A DNA stretch of 64,000 nt. It comes from AC-32 sp963704005 (GTDB lineage: Bacteria; Actinomycetota; Thermoleophilia; Gaiellales; Gaiellaceae). Numbering within the stretch: the stretch's first letter is position 1; each line of letters begins with the position of its first letter. The notes beneath the pieces were generated by a model. The model was given only the letters and a program-made list of their open reading frames with translations. It searched no databases and was not told the DNA's origin. Positions 45,465-52,902 of this stretch are shown one piece after another. The stretch lies in NCBI GenBank assembly GCA_963704005.1, contig CAVPGJ010000005.1:372001-436000 (forward strand), read 5' to 3'. Both the position numbers and the translations under genes were made by a program.

Positions 45465-45833
45465 GTGCAGTACATGCTCTTGATCTACGGCGACCAGAGC
45501 CGGCAGGGCTCGATGAGCGAGGAGGAGATGGGCCAGATCATGCAGGCCTACGGCGCCTACACGCAGGAGCTCCAGGACAGCGGCGCAATGGTCGCCGGGG
45601 ATGCGCTCCAGCCGATCGACACCGCCACGACCGTCCGCGTCCGCAACGACGAGACGCTCACCACCGACGGCCCGTTCGCGGAGACGAAGGAGCAGCTCGG
45701 CGGCTACTACCTGGTCGACGTCGGCTCGCTCGACGAGGCGCTCGAGTGGGCCGCCAAGATCCCCGGTGCGCGCCACGGCTCCGTCGAGGTGCGACCGGTG
45801 ATGGTCTTCGACGAGGACGGCAACCCGTCGTAG
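45465..45833 (+). CDS. DGPF/YCII-domain protein
   Basis: 122 residues, one YCII-like ferredoxin-fold domain. It contains the sequence TTDGPFAETKEQLGGYYLVD, which gives the DGPF group its name, and ends HGSVEVRPVMVFDEDG. Function unknown; members are nearly always encoded with ECF42 sigma factors. GTG 45465 has an AAGGAGGA site 4 nt upstream, one of the few strong ribosome-binding sites in the window, and the product then starts QYMLLIYGD as family members do. Confidence 0.9.
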   Translation: MQYMLLIYGDQSRQGSMSEEEMGQIMQAYGAYTQELQDSGAMVAGDALQPIDTATTVRVRNDETLTTDGPFAETKEQLGGYYLVDVGSLDEALEWAAKIPGARHGSVEVRPVMVFDEDGNPS

Positions 45834-47005
45834 TAGTAGAGGACGTCTACCGGGAGGAGTGGGGGCGCACCCTCGCGATCCTCGCCCGGACGCTCGGCGA
45901 CGTCCAGCTCGCCGAGGACGCGGTGCAGGACGCGTTCGCCGTCGCGCTCGAGCGCTGGCCGCGCGAGGGCGTCCCCGCAAATCCCGGCGCCTGGCTGCTG
46001 ACCACCGCGCGCAACCGCGCGATCGACAGGATCCGGCGCGAGCGAACCCTGCGGCAGAAGACGGAGCTGCTGGCCGTCCTCGGCAGCACCCCAGCACTGG
46101 AGGAGGACGAGACGATCCCCGACGAGCGCCTGAGCCTGATCTTCGCCTGCTGCCACCCCGCGCTGGCGACCGAGGCGCAGGTCGCCCTGACCCTGCGCAC
46201 GCTGGGCGGCCTGACCACCGAAGAGATCGCCGCGGCCTTCCTCGTCCCCGAGCCGACGATGGCGCAGCGACTCGTGCGCGCAAAGCGGAAGATCCGCGAC
46301 GCCGGGATCCCGCTCCGCGTCCCGCCCGACCACCTGCTCCCGGAGCGGCTGCGCGCGGCGCTGGCGGTCGTCTACCTGATCTTCAACGAGGGCTACGGGC
46401 CGCCGCCGCGCGCAGACCTGTGCGAGGAGGCGATCCGGCTCGGGAAGGTGCTGGCGCTGCTGATGCCGGACGAGCCCGAGGCGCTCGGCCTGCTCGCGTT
46501 GATGCTCGTCCACGACGCGCGGCGGGCGGCGCGGCTCGACGGCGAGGGCGGTCTCGTCCTCCTCGAGGAGCAAGACCGCAGGCTCTGGGACGACGAGCGG
46601 ATCGACGAGGGCCGCCGCGTGCTCGAGCGCGCGCTCCCGCTCCGGCGGCCAGGCCCGTACCAGCTCCAGGCCGCAATCGCCTCGCTGCACCTCGAGCCGG
46701 AGACCGACTGGGCTCAGATCGCCGCGCTCTACGGACGCCTCGCCTGCTTCACGCCGTCGCCCGTCGTCGAGCTGAACCGGGCCGTCGCGGTGGCGATGGC
46801 GAACGGCCCCGAGAGCGGCCTCGCGCTGATCGACGGGATCGAAGGCCTCGACGCCTACCGGCACCTCCACTCGGCCCGGGCCGACCTGCTGCGCCGGCTC
46901 GGGCGACGGGACGAGGCGGCAGAGGCCTACACGCGCGCGCTCGAGCTCTCGCGGCAGCCGGCCGAGCGCGCGTTCCTGGAGCGGCGGCTGGCAGAGATCG
47001 GCTAG
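45830..47005 (+). CDS. ECF42-type RNA polymerase sigma factor with C-terminal TPR-like extension
   Basis: About 391 residues. Region sigma2 (AEDAVQDAFAVALERWP; NRAIDRIRRERTL) and sigma4 (LSLIFACCHPALATEAQVALTLRTLGGLTTEEIA) are followed by an about 200-residue helical extension (AALYGRLACFTPSPVVELNRAVAVAMANGPE), the defining trait of ECF42. It should direct transcription from TGTCGA promoters such as the one upstream. No ATG, GTG or TTG occurs where the protein must begin; family-like sequence starts right at the preceding gene's stop (GTA GTA GTA GAG GAC). A non-canonical start or an indel is likely. Confidence 0.88.
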   Translation, partial: VVVEDVYREEWGRTLAILARTLGDVQLAEDAVQDAFAVALERWPREGVPANPGAWLLTTARNRAIDRIRRERTLRQKTELLAVLGSTPALEEDETIPDERLSLIFACCHPALATEAQVALTLRTLGGLTTEEIAAAFLVPEPTMAQRLVRAKRKIRDAGIPLRVPPDHLLPERLRAALAVVYLIFNEGYGPPPRADLCEEAIRLGKVLALLMPDEPEALGLLALMLVHDARRAARLDGEGGLVLLEEQDRRLWDDERIDEGRRVLERALPLRRPGPYQLQAAIASLHLEPETDWAQIAALYGRLACFTPSPVVELNRAVAVAMANGPESGLALIDGIEGLDAYRHLHSARADLLRRLGRRDEAAEAYTRALELSRQPAERAFLERRLAEIG

Positions 47006-47685
47006 AGCTGGGAGCCGTAGAGCCCGGCCGGCAGCGGAGCGGGCTGATCCTCGGTCGGGAACTCCGGCGTATCGGGGTGGAGGTCGAGCTTGCCGCCGGC
47101 AACGCACTCCCCGGACTGGTACTCGTCCGGCAGCCACTTCTGCAGCGCGAGCATGTAGTCGGTGACGGCCCTCCCTTCGGCAGAAGAGCCACCGAGCTGC
47201 TCGACGGTGAAGGCGAGCTCCTGCAGCCCGAAGCACTGCGCCGTCGCCTCGTCCGCCCAGCCGCGCAGGTGCATCGACTCGTGCGCCAGCGTCATGAGCG
47301 CCTCGGCCGTGTCGTTGGCGCGGCGTGAGCAGGCGGCCATCGCCGGGTCACTGCCGTCGAAGCGACTCCAGTCGAAGGCGGCGAGGCAGGCGAGCTCCGG
47401 GAGGCTCCGGCTGCGCCGGAAGCGGGAGAGCTGCCCGCACATCTTCCGCGTGATGTGGGTATAGCTCGCCGCGCGCCCGTCGGGGAACGGGACGTCTCCG
47501 AGGCGGCTGTTCACGTCCACCAACGCTTGCCAGAAGCTCTGGCAGCGGACATGCACGGGCCGGCCCGCGAGCTCTGTCGCGACAGCGCTGAGCGCCCGCT
47601 CGTTGCCCGCGCGGGAGTGCTTCTCGACGGTCCAGGCGCCGCCGGCGAGCACGAGCACGATGAGCACGGGGACGAGGATCCGCAT
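47002..47685 (-). CDS. Membrane-anchored putative zinc metallopeptidase (HESMH)
   Basis: 227 residues. An N-terminal anchor helix (ILVPVLIVLVLAGGAW, 3-18) precedes an extracellular domain with HESMH at 135-139, a match to the HExxH zinc motif, and an acidic DEATAQCF at about 145-152 that could give the third ligand. Six or more cysteines suggest disulfides. No family recognised; the motif could be fortuitous, but its place in a predicted helix (EALMTLAHESMHLRGW) supports a real active site. ATG 47685 is preferred to an upstream start that adds 11 residues. Confidence 0.65.
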   Translation of the reverse strand: MRILVPVLIVLVLAGGAWTVEKHSRAGNERALSAVATELAGRPVHVRCQSFWQALVDVNSRLGDVPFPDGRAASYTHITRKMCGQLSRFRRSRSLPELACLAAFDWSRFDGSDPAMAACSRRANDTAEALMTLAHESMHLRGWADEATAQCFGLQELAFTVEQLGGSSAEGRAVTDYMLALQKWLPDEYQSGECVAGGKLDLHPDTPEFPTEDQPAPLPAGLYGSQL

Positions 47686-47709
47686 GCCTTCTGTATCGAC
47701 AGCCCGGAG

Positions 47710-47715
47710 TACGAT
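47710..47715 (+). promoter_or_regulatory. -10 hexamer TACGAT for the DDAH-like gene
   Basis: TACGAT, 7 nt, GTG 47723; leaderless. It lies in the 37-nt divergent gap with the HESMH gene. Confidence 0.5.
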
Positions 47716-47722
47716 CACGAGC

Positions 47723-48580
47723 GTGAGCGTCGAGCCGAAGCTCTACGGCTGCGAGTCGATGACCGGCGATCTCCGTCGTGTCCTCGTGCGCGCCCCCTCC
47801 GACCTGCGCGCCTGGCAGGCCTGCGGCTGGCGCGCCGAGCCCGACCCGGCCGGGATCGCCCGCGAGCACGAGGCGCTCTGCGCGATCCTCGAGCGGGCCG
47901 GCGCCGAGGTCGTCCTCGCCGGGTCGCCCTCGGAGAACGCCGACGCGGTCTACATCTTCGACCCTGCCCTTCTAAGCGAGCGTGGCGCGATCCTGCTCAA
48001 CCCCGGCAAGGAGCTGCGCCGCGCGGAGCCGGCCGCGCTCGCGCAGGACTTCGAGCGCGCCGGCATCCCTGTTGCGGGCAGTCTGGCCGGGGACGAGTGG
48101 GCCGAGGGCGGCGACCTGATCCGCCTGGACGAGCACACGCTGCTCGCCGGCCGCGGCTACCGCACGAACGACGCCGGGATCGCACGACTGGGCGAGCTCC
48201 TGCCCGATGTCGAGGTGCTCGTCTACGACCTGCCGCACTGGCACGGGCGCGACGAGGTGATGCACCTGCTCTCGCTGCTGAGCCCGCTCGCGCCCGACCT
48301 CGTCGTCGCCTACCCGCCGCTCCTGCCGACCCGTCTCGCACAGCTTCTCGACGAGCGCGGGATCGAGATCGTCCCGGTGCCCGACGAGGAGTTCGCGACC
48401 ATGGGCTCCAACGTCCTCGCGCTCGCGCCCCGGGCCGCGCTCGCGGTCGAGGGCAATCCCGAGACGCGCCGCCGCCTGGAACGCGCCGGCGTCGAGGTCG
48501 AGGTCTACGAAGGCGCCGAGCTGAGCAAGGGCGACGGCGGCCCGACCTGCCTCACCGCGCCGCTCCTGCGCACCGGCTGA
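47723..48580 (+). CDS. Dimethylargininase-like amidinohydrolase
   Basis: 285 residues, guanidino-modifying superfamily. The catalytic Cys is near residue 276 (GGPTCLTAP); the substrate and His/acid motifs are EWAEGGDLIRL, LPHWHGRDEVMHL and FATMGSNVLAL. This fits N-omega-dimethylarginine dimethylaminohydrolase or arginine deiminase relatives, which hydrolyse the guanidino group to citrulline. GTG 47723 is supported by a TACGAT -10. DDAH is favoured over deiminase by the short length; the substrate is not proven. Confidence 0.8.
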   Translation: MSVEPKLYGCESMTGDLRRVLVRAPSDLRAWQACGWRAEPDPAGIAREHEALCAILERAGAEVVLAGSPSENADAVYIFDPALLSERGAILLNPGKELRRAEPAALAQDFERAGIPVAGSLAGDEWAEGGDLIRLDEHTLLAGRGYRTNDAGIARLGELLPDVEVLVYDLPHWHGRDEVMHLLSLLSPLAPDLVVAYPPLLPTRLAQLLDERGIEIVPVPDEEFATMGSNVLALAPRAALAVEGNPETRRRLERAGVEVEVYEGAELSKGDGGPTCLTAPLLRTG

Positions 48581-48605
48581 GCAGCACGCCGCTGCGGCAG
48601 CCGCA

Positions 48606-49904
48606 TCACTCGTGGCTCGGTGGAACCAGGTGACTGAGCACTTGCTGTGCGGCGCGAAACTGCGCCACGCCTGGCTGTTCAGGCCGCTGGTATGGCAGCG
48701 GAAGCTCCTGGCGCGCCACCAGGCGTGAACCACGAACCAACTCGAGGGCCCTTGCCGGGCCCCGGACCCGATGGAGCTTCTGGACCACGTAGTAGTAGAA
48801 GGCGGCCCCGGCCGCCTTGCTGTCCAGGATCGGCTCGAGCCGCTCTCGACTGCCGTCGGCGTACACCAGGAAGAGCTTCGCCCCACTCTGCTCGAGCGCG
48901 TTTCCGGCGACGACCAAGTAGGCACGGCTGGAAAAGAGGCTCCCGTGACCGACCTGCACGACTCCGATTGCGTGGGGCGCGTTCATCCGCGAGGGGCCGC
49001 CGCCAACCCTGCCATGCTCGTCGACACTGAACATCCTCCAGTAGCCGCTGCGCATCGGCACCGCGAAGATAGTGGCTCCGCCGATCCGCCCGACAACCTG
49101 CGGGGCAGCACGCAGATCGCGCGGGACGCTGCCGCCGGGAGCTTCGAGCGCGAGGGGTGAGAGACGGACGAACTGGGTTGACGAGCGCACTCGTACCTTC
49201 AGGGGCGACTCGTTCGTCAGGGCAAACCAGAACCGGTTCGGCGAGATGTCTGGGAAGCGCCTCGCGATCCAGAACTCCTCGAGGATCGGGCCTGCGGGCT
49301 TGGTCGTGGTGCCGTACAGGCGCCGGGCAACGGCATCGTGGGTGCGGGGGTCGAGGGCGATCCATTCGCCGTCGCGATCGCCCGGCGCGAACGTTTCCTG
49401 GATCTTTCCGATCCAGATGACTTCGCGGCCATGGAAGGTGCCAAGGCCGGGGCGCCGGACGAACTTCGTCGTGTCCACCGGCCAGTATCGGTAGAAGAGC
49501 ATTCCGACCGAATCGGAGGTCTGGCACGCTCGGGTGCACCTGGCCGCCGTGGCGGCGGAGCAGTGGTTGGCCTCGCAGCCTCCAGCACGGACGAGGCCTG
49601 TTCGGCGATCGAACCAGACCTGGCCGTGCACCTTCGAGAACTTTCCACTGGGATGGACGCCCCCCTGGGATCGGACCAAGCCCCGCACCAGCACGTGCTG
49701 GACAGGGCCGCGCGCCCGCACGAGGTGATAGCCCGGCGGCGCCGGCGGGGCTGGTATCGCCCCGCTGCCGCTCGTGAGCGCCAGACCGCCCCAGATCCCG
49801 GTGCCGATCAGCAGAGCCAGGACTCCCGCACTGAGCAAGCGCCGCCGCCGCGCGCGGCGCCGTGCTTCGTCGATCAACGCATGAAGCCCGTAGGTCGCGG
49901 TCAT
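48606..49904 (-). CDS. Membrane-anchored extracytoplasmic protein of unknown function
   Basis: 432 residues. A basic N-terminus (DEARRRARRRRLL) is followed by a single helix (SAGVLALLIGTGIWGGLAL) and an about 380-residue exported domain with one Cys cluster (GGCEANHCSAATAARCTRAC). The type II anchor layout resembles proteins encoded beside ECF sigma or GntR regulators, but no domain is recognised. Its start is only 22 nt from the divergent GntR start, so the regulator probably controls it. Confidence 0.65.
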   Translation of the reverse strand: MTATYGLHALIDEARRRARRRRLLSAGVLALLIGTGIWGGLALTSGSGAIPAPPAPPGYHLVRARGPVQHVLVRGLVRSQGGVHPSGKFSKVHGQVWFDRRTGLVRAGGCEANHCSAATAARCTRACQTSDSVGMLFYRYWPVDTTKFVRRPGLGTFHGREVIWIGKIQETFAPGDRDGEWIALDPRTHDAVARRLYGTTTKPAGPILEEFWIARRFPDISPNRFWFALTNESPLKVRVRSSTQFVRLSPLALEAPGGSVPRDLRAAPQVVGRIGGATIFAVPMRSGYWRMFSVDEHGRVGGGPSRMNAPHAIGVVQVGHGSLFSSRAYLVVAGNALEQSGAKLFLVYADGSRERLEPILDSKAAGAAFYYYVVQKLHRVRGPARALELVRGSRLVARQELPLPYQRPEQPGVAQFRAAQQVLSHLVPPSHE

Positions 49905-49926
49905 TGAAGCTAGTATTCATAGCACC
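49905..49926. promoter_or_regulatory. Overlapping divergent promoters, GntR and membrane protein
   Basis: A 22-bp gap, strikingly AT-rich. On the plus strand TATTCA (49914-49919) lies 7 nt from the GntR ATG. The arms GCTA/TAGC flank GTATTCA (49909-49923), a possible regulator site covering both promoters. Confidence 0.45.
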
Positions 49927-50277
49927 ATGCTCGAGGTCAAGATCGATCGGAACGAGCGGTTGGGGCTGCACGAGCAGACCGCGGCCGAGCTGCGGCGTGC
50001 GATCGCCGAGGGAGAGGCCCGCCCGGGCGAGCGCTTGCCGCCGGCGCGCGACCTAGCGGCGGTCCTCGGCGTGAACCGGAACACCGTCCTCCGGGCCCTA
50101 CGCCTATTGCGCGACGAAGGGCTGCTCGAGTTCCGGCGAGGCCGCGGGATCACCGTCGCCGGCACAAGCGAGCGCGGGGCGGTCGTTGCCCGGGCGAAGG
50201 AGCTCGTCGCGTTCGCCCGTCGCCAGGGCTATCGGCGCGAGGAGCTGATTCAGATCATCGAGACGCTAGCCGACTGA
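49927..50277 (+). CDS. GntR-family transcriptional regulator, YtrA type
   Basis: 116 residues. A winged helix-turn-helix (LHEQTAAELRRAIAEGEARPGERLPPARDLA, then GVNRNTVLRALRLLRDEGLLEFRRGRG) is followed by only about 40 helical residues, the short effector region typical of the YtrA subfamily. YtrA regulators usually repress their own operon and neighbouring membrane or ABC genes. The divergent membrane-protein gene is the obvious target. Its end overlaps the convergent LOG-like gene by 12 nt. Confidence 0.9.
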   Translation: MLEVKIDRNERLGLHEQTAAELRRAIAEGEARPGERLPPARDLAAVLGVNRNTVLRALRLLRDEGLLEFRRGRGITVAGTSERGAVVARAKELVAFARRQGYRREELIQIIETLAD

Positions 50278-50711
50278 GCTCAGCACGAGCTCAACCGCTT
50301 CTTCGGGGTGGCCGCTCGCAGCACACCTTCGACCTCGAGGCCGGGCGCGAGGATCACCACCGGCCGGCCGAGGCGCGAGGCGAACGCGATCTCCGCCAGC
50401 GTGCCCCAGCTGCCGCCGACCGCAATCACGGCGTCGCCCGAGGCGACGACGACGAGATTGCGAGCGTGACCAATCCCGGTCACGACCTCGTGGTCGAGCC
50501 ACTCGTTGCCTTCGCGCCGCCGCTCGCCTGGGAGGATCCCGATCGTCGTCCCACCCGCCGACTTCGCCCCGCGCGCCGCGGCCGCCATCACCTCGCCGCC
50601 GCCGCCGGTCACCACGGTGCAGCCGCGCTCGGCCAGCAGCCGGCCGACCTCCTCGGCGCGCCCCTCGTGCTCGCTCCCGCTGCCCACCACTGCGACCTGC
50701 ACCCCTGCCAC
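50266..50711 (-). CDS. LOG/DprA-like Rossmann protein (TIGR00725 type), one frameshift near the 3' end
   Basis: About 148 residues when corrected. Opening VQVAVVGSGSEHEGRAEEVGRLLA, then VVTGGGGEVMAAAARGAKSAGG, GIGHARNLVVVASGDAVIAVGGSWGTLAEIAFA and RPVVILAPG: the single-domain LOG-like nucleotide-binding fold (TIGR00725). The frame changes near 50306; one missing base restores TPEEAVELVLSSVG and the stop at 50266. Without it the protein ends 14 nt earlier as TPKKRLSSC. The classical cytokinin-enzyme PGGxGTxxE motif reads GGSWGTLAE, so the role is unclear. GTG 50711 is the assumed start. Confidence 0.8.
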
Positions 50712-50728
50712 CGCGCGATAGTAGAGCC

Positions 50729-51992
50729 GTGGCGCGAACTGCGCGAGGCGGGACCCTGATCGCCGGCGGCGGCTTCGCCGGGGCCTACGTCGCACGCTAC
50801 CTCGGCAAGGCCGGCGCAACGATCGTCAGCCCCGAGAACTTCATGCTCTTCACGCCGCTGCTCCCGGAGGCCGCATCCGGAACGCTCGAGCCGCGCCACG
50901 TGGTCGTGCCGCTGCGCCTGATGTGCCCGCACTCGGAGTTCCTGCTCGGCAGCATCACCGGCCTGGACGCCGCCAAACGCACGGTCGCGGTCGACTCGGC
51001 GGACGGCCCCTTCGAGGTCGGCTATGACCACCTGGTGCTGGCGCTCGGCTCGATCGCCCGGACGCTTCCGATCCCCGGGCTGGCGGAGCACGGGCTGGGC
51101 TTCAAGGACCTTGCCGACGCGATCGCCCTGCGCAACCACGTGCTCGGCCAGCTCGAGGCCGCGGCGATGGCCGGCGAGGACTCGGCGGCACGGCACCTGA
51201 CCTTCGTCTTCGTCGGCGCCGGCTACGCGGGCGTCGAGGCGCTCGCCGAGCTCTCCGACCTCGTCTCCGACGCGATGCGCCACTACCCCGAGCTGCGCGG
51301 CCGCCCGCGCCGGTGGGTGCTCGTCGACGCGGCGCCGAAGATCCTCCCGGAGATCCCGAGCCGCCTCGGCGACTACGCAGCCGAGCAACTGACGAAGCGC
51401 GGGATCGAGATCCACGTCTCGACGACACTCGAGTCGGTCGACGCCGAGGCCGCGATCCTTTCGAACGGCACGCGGATCCCGACCGCGACGCTGGTCTGGA
51501 CCGCCGGCGTCCGCGCCAACCCGCTGCTGGCGGGGCTCGGCCTGCCGCTGGACGAGCGCCATCGCGTGCCGCGTCGACGAGACCCTACGAGTCGAGGGTC
51601 ACGAGAACGTCTGGGCGCTCGGCGACTGCGCGCTCGTGCCCAACCTGGCCTCGCCGGGGCTGCCCGACCCGCCGACCTCGCAGCACGCCCTCCGCCAGGC
51701 GCGTCGCCTGGCAAAGAACCTCCGCGGCGAGCCGCAGCCGTACCGCTATCGCACGCTCGGCCAGGTCGCGACCCTCGGCCGCTACAAGGGCATCGCCGCC
51801 GTGCCCGGCCTGCGCCTGACCGGCTTTCTCGGCTGGTTCGTGACGAGGACGTACCACCTCTTCCAGCTGCCGCTGTTCTCCCGGAAGCTGCGCGTGGTCG
51901 TCGACTGGACGGTGGCGCTCTTCTTCCAGCGCGACATCGCCGAGCTCGGGATGCTCGGCCACCCGCGGGGGCTCGGCGATGACGCATCCTGA
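50729..51992 (+). CDS. ndh: Type II NADH dehydrogenase-like FAD oxidoreductase (one frameshift)
   Basis: About 420 residues when corrected. The FAD motif LIAGGGFAGAYVARYL is at the N-terminus, the NAD(P) motif VFVGAGYAGVEALAEL is at about residue 160, and VWALGDCAL plus TSQHALRQARRLAKNL is near the C-terminus, as in NDH-2. C-terminal helices (LRLTGFLGWFVTRTYHLF; VVVDWTVALFF) should bind the membrane. It would pass electrons from NADH to quinone without pumping. The frame shifts at about 51569 (extra C). GTG 50729 follows GATAGT by 6 nt. Confidence 0.88.
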
Positions 51993-52782
51993 CGCTAGGC
52001 ATCGCAAGCGATGCCTAGAGCGCGTCTACGCCTTCCTCGAGCGCGGCGACATGGCCGGCGATCGCTCGGAGCCCTCGTCCGTCGGCACCGCAGTCTTCGT
52101 CGACAGCCTCCCACGGCGCCTCGACTCGAACTTCCTGCGCGTCGAGCGCGAGGCCGACGGGGAGACCGTGCGAGCCGAGGCCGAGCGGCTCGGCCGGCGG
52201 GCGATCTTCGTCCCCGACGCGGAGGTCGGCGAGCGGCTGGCCCCCTTCTTCAAGGAGCGCGGCTGGCGGGTCAACCGCGTGGTCGTGATGGCCCAGCGGC
52301 GCGAGCCCGACCGCGAGGCGCCGCCGGTCCCGGTGGTCGAGGTCGAGGAGCAGGCGCTGCGGCCGGCGCGCTACCAGGTCGTTGCCGGCCAGCCCTGGGC
52401 GGCGCCCGAGGTGATGGAGCAGCTCTTCGCCGGCAAGCACCGCATCGCCGAGCGGATGACCGTCCGCTACTTCGCGGTCGAGATGGACGGCGCGCCGGTC
52501 AGCTACACCGACCTCTACCAGGACGGGACCGAGGCGCAGGTCGAGGACGTCGGCACCCTGCACGAGCACCGTGGTCGTGGCTACGCCACCGCCGTCGTCC
52601 TGGCCGCGATCGCCGAGGCCCGCCGCGACGGCGCCGAGTTCGTCTGCCTGGTCGCCGACTACGAGGACTGGCCGAAGGAGCTCTACCGGCGCCTCGGCTT
52701 CGACGAGCTCGGCTACTACCTCAAGTTCATCAAGCCGGCCAAGGCACCGCTTGCGGTGCCGCCTCAGGACGCACGGGCTTGA
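51979..52782 (+). CDS. GNAT-family N-acetyltransferase
   Basis: 267 residues. An N-terminal half (FVDSLPRRLDSNFLRVE; VPDAEVGERLAPFFKERGW) precedes a C-terminal GNAT domain with the acetyl-CoA loop HEHRGRGYATAVVLAAI and LYRRLGFDELGYYLKF. Substrate unknown. ATG 51979 overlaps the NDH stop by 14 nt; ATG 52050 is an alternative that would exclude the hairpin at 51995-52018. The last about 14 residues and stop lie in a dispersed repeat, so both ends appear shaped by repeat insertion. Confidence 0.82.
   Translation: MTHPDARHRKRCLERVYAFLERGDMAGDRSEPSSVGTAVFVDSLPRRLDSNFLRVEREADGETVRAEAERLGRRAIFVPDAEVGERLAPFFKERGWRVNRVVVMAQRREPDREAPPVPVVEVEEQALRPARYQVVAGQPWAAPEVMEQLFAGKHRIAERMTVRYFAVEMDGAPVSYTDLYQDGTEAQVEDVGTLHEHRGRGYATAVVLAAIAEARRDGAEFVCLVADYEDWPKELYRRLGFDELGYYLKFIKPAKAPLAVPPQDARA
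51995..52018. repeat. Perfect 11-bp inverted repeat (hairpin-one type)
   Basis: CTAGGCATCGC, AA, GCGATGCCTAG. The CGCAAGCG core matches hairpin one of the dispersed family. It starts 2 nt after the NDH stop and lies inside the probable 5' coding region of the GNAT gene. Confidence 0.7.
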
Positions 52783-52812
52783 CCGGGCGTCCGTCGGAAA
52801 TGACCGGTCGAA
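52741..52812. repeat. Composite palindromic repeat, copy 8 (forward, diverged)
   Basis: GGCACCGC-TT-GCGGTGCC, GCCTCA, GGACGCACGGGCTTGACCGG and GCGTCC, tail GTCGGAAATGACCGGTCGA. The first two-thirds encode the GNAT C-terminus, including its stop. Confidence 0.75.
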
Positions 52813-52902
52813 ACACCAGCCGTGAGAAGCCTGGACCGCCGTAGGCGGCCCTCGCGCCGAGCCTCACCCACCTAGCCCGGCCTGCCGATACAGGAAGCTG
52901 CG

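Noticed and set aside
45368..45829. N-terminal extension of the ECF42 sigma factor
   Set aside because: It is the out-of-frame translation of the DGPF gene; no sigma-like sequence.
8659..52812. CRISPR array or insertion-sequence ends as the explanation for the repeats
   Set aside because: Copies are tens of kilobases apart, have no spacers, no target duplications that I can see, and no transposase gene in the window.
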